The notes under the pieces: generated by a model
Database searches by the model: none
Seen by the model: only the letters and a program-made list of their open reading frames with translations
What the model was told of the DNA's origin: nothing
DNA from: Gigaspora rosea
Taxonomy: Eukaryota > Glomeromycota > Glomeromycetes > Diversisporales > Gigasporaceae
Direction: 5' to 3'
Length of the DNA: 64,000 nt
Assembly (NCBI GenBank): GCA_003550325.1
Contig: QKWP01000006.1
Location: forward strand, 710,465 to 774,464
Shown here: positions 58,470 to 64,000 of the stretch, in pieces
Layout: every line of letters starts with the position of its first letter
Position numbering within the stretch: position 1 is the stretch's first letter
Program-made: the position numbers and the translations under genes

Positions 58470-59164
58470 CGTCTTTAAGAAGAATGATGATTTGCTTTCT
58501 ACGTATCTTTAAGTAGAACTTCATACTACAAGTTACACACAGCGGCGTTTTACACAAATACATGTTAAGCACTGAGTTTGTAATACTTGTAGTACAGCTG
58601 AGGTTATACAATACAATATTAGAAACTCTGCATCCACTTATTTGCGCGGGTAATACAAACTCCTGGAGACAAAATATCTTTTGACTTTTCCGGCAAAGTC
58701 CCAATACGCGCAAAAGAAAAAAGCGAAAATATGCAAAAACTAATGTCAAAATCGATCTTGGTGCACTAATTAAAAATGACGGGAATGAAATTTTGCATAT
58801 AGCGAACATTCATTCTAACTCTATAGCCTCTAACATTAAGGCAATAACCCTAAATTTTCATCTAACGCACCTAGTTTATTTACAAAATCGGGTTCCGCGC
58901 AAATAAGTAAAATGAGAAATTCATACTACAATGTTACACAACGGCGTTTTACAAACATATGTTAAGCTCTGAGTTTGTAACACTTGTAGCACAGCTGATG
59001 TTATACAATACAATTTTACATCCAGCGGGTAATACAAACTCCTTGAGAGAAAATAGCCAACCAGAGAGTGCAAATTTTGACTTTTTCGGATCAGCCCGAC
59101 GAAGAATCCCAATACGCGCGCAAAAGAAAAAGCGAAAATATGCAAAACCTACTTTACAGATACT

Positions 59165-59285
59165 TGAGATTCCTTAATGCGCAGTAACTGCATAGTAACT
59201 ATATAGTTACAATTAAATTTAATAAAAACTATATAATTACTATATAGTTACTACGCCGTTACTGCATCTTAAGGAATTTAAGTTT
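59165..59285. mobile_element. About 120-bp palindromic MITE inside the tandem array
   Basis: The left CTTGAGATTCCTTAATGCGC and the inverse right end CTTAAATTCCTTAAGATGCA lead into GCAGTAAC and TAGTAACTATATAGTTA on both arms. Its length accounts for the excess of the second repeat unit. Confidence 0.7.
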
Positions 59286-59588
59286 CTGCTAAATAATGTT
59301 TAAATCGATCTTGATGCACTAATTAAAAATGACAGGAATGAAATTTTACATATAGGAAACATTTACTCTAACCCAACATTAAGGCCCTAACCCTAAATTT
59401 TCATCAAACGCACTTAATATTACCCGCACAAATAAGTAAAATGAGAAATTCATACTACAATGTTACACGCAACGGGCGTTTTACACAAATACATGTTAAG
59501 CACTGAGTTTGTAACACTCGTAGCACAGCTGATACAATGTTAGAAATTCATACTACAATGTTACACACAGCGGACGTTTTACACAATG

Positions 59589-60120
59589 TGTGTTGACAAG
59601 GGTCAAAAGATCGAAAAGAAAGGGAAGAAATGGCCAGGGGTTACACGCCACGTGCTACAACCCCAACCCCGATCAGGCACGGGTCAGGGGGCATGGATCG
59701 GGATCAGATATCAATCAACTGAACGACAACCGCATGAATTTACACATAAAGAACCAACGTGAAAGGACTCTTTCCCCTTCAGAAAATAGGTTGGCGACAA
59801 AGATTTCTCGAACAAACCCTTCCCACCACACACAGTGGAACAGTCTCCTGATTCTGCCATTTTCCTATTTAACAGCCGGCTTGCTTCGAGCAGGCGGGAA
59901 ACCACCGGCTGATGCTGCCTCTCGCTCGTTCTACTGTTACGATGATACCTGGCGCAATCTCACTTGCTAATTTTCTAGGAGGATATCATCGTTTCAGTTC
60001 GAATTACTTAGCTAAATTATTCATATTGTATTCTGCGGACTTCAAGTCCTTTAATTGAATTTATTTCTGGCACCTTTGGCTAGCCGGCATTCGTCCAATC
60101 ACTTACCTATGCTTTTCGAT
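59589..60120 (+). mobile_element. Candidate solo LTR or other G+C-richer insertion
   Basis: This 530-bp block interrupts a 401-bp tandem unit at ACACAA|...|ATACATGTT. It is visibly richer in G+C than anything around it. It starts TGTGTGTTGACAAGG and runs to CTATGCTTTTCGATACA, consistent with TG...CA LTR ends, and has a TATA-like CCTATTTAACAGCCGG near its middle. No convincing target duplication was found, so the class is uncertain. The 126-aa plus ORF at 59590-59970 has no recognisable domain and is not called. Confidence 0.45.
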
Positions 60121-60229
60121 ACATGTTAAGCACTGAGTTTGTAACACTTGTAGCAAAGAAGATGTTATACAATACAATGCTAATAAATTGTATTCAGTTC
60201 GTTAAGCTCTCTCATGTCAGTTTGCGCTA

Positions 60230-60345
60230 TAGATGCTTGACGAAACTATTTCGCCTGACGAAACCATAAGTTTCGTCATAGTTTCGTCACTGACGAAATG
60301 ACGAAACTATTATGTTTCGTCAGGTCACGTGTGTTTCGTCAGGCA
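60230..60345. mobile_element. About 115-bp palindromic cluster of TGACGAAA motifs
   Basis: The terminal sequences are GATGCTTGACGAAAC and, inverted, GATGCCTGACGAAACAC. Between them TGACGAAA or its inverse TTTCGTCA occurs about eight times in total. The arrangement fits a small MITE made almost entirely of one motif. A cluster of protein-binding sites is an alternative. Confidence 0.6.
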
Positions 60346-60749
60346 TCATTAGTTTACGCAGATGGATTTGCTTGAAGCAGCAGTCTCAGAAAAATGTATA
60401 TATCGTTTCGATTACGGTAAATTTTCATACATCCTCAAGATCAATAAAAGCAGATTTAGCGATGTGCGTAAAGCGTCATGGCTAGATGTCGGAAATGTCG
60501 TTCTTAAAAGTTCTGAGTTCTACTAAAAACCTGGACGGGATTTTTAAAGCCTTTATCAAAGAAGGTATTATATGCAGTTGCGATACGATTTCTGAAGCTG
60601 TTTTTTTTTAATATCCTGATGCAACAGTTAATAATCTCTCAAGTAGAGGCTGGAACCGGTTTAATTTTTACAATCCGGTTTTAATATTTCACCCTAAATC
60701 CAATCCGGTTTTAAACCGAATTTAAATAAACTCGGGTAATTCGGTTTTA
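60346..60749. other. Gene-free interval
   Basis: It includes a reiterated AATCCGGTTTTAA motif (about 60650-60745, three degenerate copies in both orientations). Nothing coding is recognised. Confidence 0.45.
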
Positions 60750-61890
60750 CAGCTATTCTCATAAATTCTGGGACAACTGATAAACATTTGGCCGAAGTTA
60801 GTTCGTCAGAATTCGATAAGTTATTGATTTCGGGAAAAATAAGATTCAGTAACAAATAATATCAGATACGTAATTTAATAAGATCAGGTGATTAATATAT
60901 ATTACAATACAGCAATAAGACTAAATATCGACATGCATACTTGTCGCACTTGTAAGTCGTAAACTTTTAATTCCTATTCTTTGGCACGATCCATTTTCGC
61001 TCAAACGAAGCCTTACTCATTTCTAATTATTTTTCGGCGAAAATTCATTTTTAAAAATTGTGTAAAATTTCAATTCCTATTCTTTGGCAAAATCCATTTT
61101 CGCTCAAACGAAGCCTTTATTCATTTTTAATTATTTTTCGGCGAAAATTCATTTTAAAAACTTGTGTAAAATTTCAATTCCTATTCTTTGGCAAGATCCA
61201 TTTTCATTCAAACGAAGCCTTTATTCATTTCTAATAATTTTTCGACGAAATTTTGTTTTTAAAAAATTATGTAAAATTTCAATTCCTATTCTTTGGCAAG
61301 ATCCATTTTCATTCAAACGAAGCCTTAGTTCATTTCTAATTATTTTTCGACGAAATATTGGTTTTAAAAAATTGTGTAAATTTTCAATTCCTATTCTTTG
61401 ACAAGATCCATGTTCGTTCAACGAAGGCATTTATTCATTTCTAATTATTTTTCGTTCTTGTCGAAGAAAAATTAGGTTTAAAAAATTGTATAAAACTTCA
61501 ATTCCTATTCAAACCAGTCGACAAATTCATGATCATATTTAACTTTTTTAATAGCGAGACCTGTTCGAGTAATATATTTGTTATAAAAGTCTAGTTTATA
61601 TTCGATTCATTTTTTACATTTCTTGTTAAGGTTTATTGGTTGACATGAACAGTTTTCCATAAATTTTCGTACAAACCTAAGCACACCAAACATGTTGGAC
61701 AAACATTCGAACTAAATTTAAAATTGTTGACATTGTTATGATATCGTAAAATGATCATTATGATACAAAAATAGCTTTTATTAATTATTTTATTATACTG
61801 ATCATACCGAAATCAATAACTTATCGAATTCGGCCGAATTAATTTCGGCCAAATTTTTATCAGTTGTCCCAGAATTTATGAGAACAGCTG
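60750..61890. mobile_element. 1.1-kb TIR element with TA duplication carrying a minisatellite
   Basis: The ends CAGCTATTCTCATAAATTCT and, inverted, CAGCTGTTCTCATAAATTCT are followed by GGGACAACTGATAA and GATAAGTTATTGATTTCGG on both arms, about 85 bp of inverted repeat. TA is on both sides (60748-60749 and 61891-61892). The interior holds a 105-bp minisatellite. No transposase. One isolated end of the same family occurs at 35031. Confidence 0.82.
60969..61510 (+). repeat. Minisatellite, period about 105 bp, five units plus partial
   Basis: ATTCCTATTCTTTGGC begins at about 60969, 61072, 61176, 61281 and 61387, with a partial copy at about 61500. Each unit contains CAAACGAAGCCTT and TTTCGRCGAAA. 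Because 105 is divisible by three, long open frames appear on both strands (61084-61401 and 61430-61221); these are artefacts. Confidence 0.88.
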
Positions 61891-61958
61891 TAATAAACTT
61901 GCAAAACTGAATCAACCCGGATTGTAGTTACAGTATTAATCCTGTTAACTATATAATA

Positions 61959-62090
61959 TTGGGCAGACGATGAAACAATAACAGGACATTTTTTTCATCG
62001 GAGTTAATGTCACGCCATGTGCTGCGTAGCAGCACATGGGTGACATTAACTCCGATGAAAAAAATTTCTTGTTATTTGTCGTATGCCCAA
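61959..62090. mobile_element. 132-bp near-perfect hairpin MITE, TA duplication
   Basis: The arms TTGGGCAGACGATGAAACAA and the inverse TTGGGCATACGACAAATAAC, then TTTTTTTCATCGGAGTTAAT and TGTCA on both arms, meet at the central palindrome ATGTGCTGCGTAGCAGCACA. TA flanks it at 61957-61958 and 62091-62092. The stem is almost uninterrupted. Confidence 0.8.
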
Positions 62091-62837
62091 TATTGATGTT
62101 AACCGGCAGATATATTTGACCATGTGATGTTTTCCTGTGATGTTTAAACGATTACGTAACCTCATGCAAAAATATCAAGCCAAAAAAATTCACATGATCA
62201 TATAAATGCCGGTAACATAAAATACGCATTAATTACCAAATTAGCTGCGCAATTTTGTAATGCGAAGCCAGAACAGAGAGTTTTATATAGATAGAGCTGC
62301 AGATGAACTAATTTCATCACAGTTTTAACCTGAATCATTCGTTGACTACTATATTTAATTTATTTCAATTTTCACCAGGTTTATCTGCAACTCTAACCTC
62401 AAATTTACATGTAGGCCAATTGAATACTAATCACGTTATCTAAAACATATGCTAATAGGTAATTATTTTAAAAAAAAGTAAAAAGAGCATGAAAAAACAG
62501 TCATTAATTTAAATAGCAAAGTGTAATCGATTGAATAACGTAATGGGTTTCGTATTTGTAAGAAAAGTGAAGGGAAATCAAATTAATAAATGCCTTTTTA
62601 ATAACCGATCCAACGATAACCAAATATTTAGTGATTGTGCTGTACATCTGAGATCATCACGACCATCGACTGATCGTGTTTGACATTTTAGTTTGTTTTT
62701 TTAGTGGCAGATGTCACTAATCAACCCACAGCAGTCGATTAATATCCAGAGATAGTGTTCTTTTACGTATTAAAATAATATATATATTTTACGAATAAAT
62801 AATGACAACATTTAGGACTCAATATCTGATATACATA
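62091..62837. other. Gene-free interval
   Basis: Ordinary mixed-composition sequence without ORFs, tandem repeats or clear hairpins. Confidence 0.45.
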
Positions 62838-63593
62838 AGGCCACGCAAAATTGATTTTTCGTTTAGCACAACATGGATTTCAAAATTCGGGACGGACGGA
62901 CGGACGGATTTTTTTTTAATTTACTGCAAATAGAATAATGTTCACATTTAAGGTTATACAAGGTTAATTTTTCATTTTGCACAACAAGAAATCAAAAATT
63001 GGGCCGACAGTCATATATTTCCTGTCAGTCCTATCGGAAAATTACGGGAAATTAAGGTCTCCATCGGGTGACACTGGATGAAAATAGTGAGAAAAAATAG
63101 TTGTCAAAAATCGAACAATTGGCACAATTGGGAACTAAAAAAAAATAAAATAAATAAATTGAAAAAATTGAAAAAATGAAGGTAATGCAAAACAAAAAAT
63201 CAACTTTACATGGCCAGGCCATACAAAGTTGATTTTTTGTTTTGCATTACATGGATTTCAAAATTCGGACGGATTTTTTTTTTTTTTTTATTTACTGCAA
63301 ATAGAATAATGTTTACATTTAACTGTTTAGGTTATACAATACGAGGTCAATTTTTTATTTTGCACAACAAGGAATCAAAAAATTGGGCCAGCAGTCATAT
63401 TTTTCCTGTCAGTCCTATCGGACAATTACAGGAAATTAAGGTCACTGTCGGGTGATACCGGATGAAAATAGCATGAAAAATAGTTGTCATAAATCAACAA
63501 TTGGGACAATTGGGAACTAAAAAAAAAAAAATTGAAAAAATTGAAAAAATGGGATGGGGTAATGCAAAACGAAAAATCAACTCTGCGTGGCCT
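62838..63593. mobile_element. Tandem dimer of a TIR element, TA duplication
   Basis: Two units of about 375 bp, 62838-63211 and about 63213-63593, are similar throughout (GGATTTCAAAATTCGG, TTTACTGCAAATAGAATAAT, CCTGTCAGTCCTATCGG, ACAATTGGGAACTAAAAAAA). Each unit is bounded by inverted ends of the type AGGCCACGCAAAATTGATTT, so the two abut end to end at TGGCCAGGCCATA. TA flanks the dimer at 62836-62837 and 63594-63595. No ORF is credible. Confidence 0.8.
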
Positions 63594-63595
63594 TA

Positions 63596-64000
63596 TGACT
63601 GTACTGTGCATTGAGAGAGTCAAAATTATTGGGGTTGATTCTTATAACTACTAACCACCCTGGTATATAGCTAAACTACTATCTAATAATCGTTCATGAC
63701 TTCTGAACCTTGAACAGGTAGTCGGAAAGAGGTGTGGGGAGATTTGGTTTGGGTCACAAGGCTCATATAGTCTTGCTGCAGTGATAAAGATAAGTATTTA
63801 CTCTTTAGTTTGCTTTGCGATTGTTTTTTGTAGTCTAATTTAATTCTAATTATCAATTTCTTCTCTTTATTACGGTATGCGAAGTTTGACTCTTGCTTTC
63901 AATCGTAAACTCAGTTCACAATACCACATGATCAGAATATTGATTTAAGATTTTGGCGAAAGCTACGGACTAGGGATCTTCATTTTCTGCTGCAACAGAC
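63596..64000. other. Window edge, nothing assigned
   Basis: The sequence becomes less AT-rich after about 63700, and could be the flank of a gene lying beyond the window. No ORF, splice site or repeat is firm enough to call. Confidence 0.35.

Larger units (their letters stand above)
58519..60185 (+). repeat. Tandem repeat array, unit about 401 bp, interrupted
   Basis: Units begin TTCATACTACAA at 58519, 58920, 59449 and 59546. They share GGCGTTTTACA, ATGTTAAGCWCTGAGTTTGT, CAATACGCGC and TAACCCTAAATTTTCATC. The second unit is 529 bp, longer by the length of the insertion at 59165-59285. The last unit is split by a G+C-richer insertion (59589-60120) and resumes at about 60121 with ACATGTTAAGCACTGAG. 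The array lies just upstream of the MULE transposase start and might be part of that element's long terminal region. Confidence 0.75.

Noticed and set aside
59590..59970. 126-aa plus-strand ORF in the G+C-rich insertion
   Set aside because: Open frame is expected from lower AT content. No domain is visible and the block interrupts a tandem repeat.
61084..61430. 105-aa and 69-aa ORFs in the minisatellite
   Set aside because: Open only because the repeat period is a multiple of three; no start context or homology.

Overview
The window reads as AT-rich fungal nuclear DNA dominated by mobile elements, most consistent with an arbuscular mycorrhizal fungus of the Rhizophagus type (Glomeromycotina). 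The reasons are very high A+T, about 80-nt spliceosomal introns, one Sel1-repeat plus TKL-type kinase locus of the kind that is expanded in those fungi, a decayed SAM/nuclease-like/kinase-like (Crinkler-type) gene, and a high density of decayed transposons. Family assignments rest on motifs recognised by eye. No search or alignment was run.

Only one clearly intact gene is visible: a minus-strand locus at 30912-34314. A large exon encodes 19 Sel1 repeats. It ends in a consensus splice donor that overlaps the apparent stop codon and can join in frame, through a 20-nt microexon, to two kinase exons. The result would be a 1052-residue Sel1-kinase fusion in which the catalytic-loop HRD is HRY, so it is probably a pseudokinase. 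The microexon region also carries an ATG in the kinase frame, so a separate kinase gene is a live alternative.

The rest is mostly transposable-element sediment. Left part (1-16 kb): foldback and MITE sequences, a decayed SAM-nuclease-kinase-like gene (6.7-8.6 kb), a broken retropepsin (14.4-14.9 kb) and several unidentified decayed ORFs. 16-22.7 kb: a possible 6.6-kb DNA transposon with inverted ends around a broken DDE transposase, itself hit by a 614-bp foldback element and a 146-bp MITE. 23-30 kb: a short Cys/His-rich ORF, a 1.3-kb hairpin element of repeated units, a minisatellite and a broken transposon-like gene. 37-43 kb: a complete tRNA-derived SINE with target duplications, a decayed LTR retrotransposon, and a 1.5-kb foldback element with an 8-bp duplication inserted in one LTR. 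49.6-54.0 kb: an end-to-end hAT element whose transposase is broken. 55.9-58.5 kb: a broken MULE transposase with a SWIM finger. 58.5-64 kb: a roughly 401-bp tandem repeat carrying two insertions, then several MITEs with TA duplications and a minisatellite.

Functionally the window looks like a gene-poor, repeat-rich compartment with one signalling-type gene surviving. I see no rRNA, credible tRNA gene, CRISPR array or bacterial operon structure. The most unusual items are the Sel1-pseudokinase splice architecture and a foldback family whose termini carry the same 22-bp-period doubled motif at two unrelated sites.
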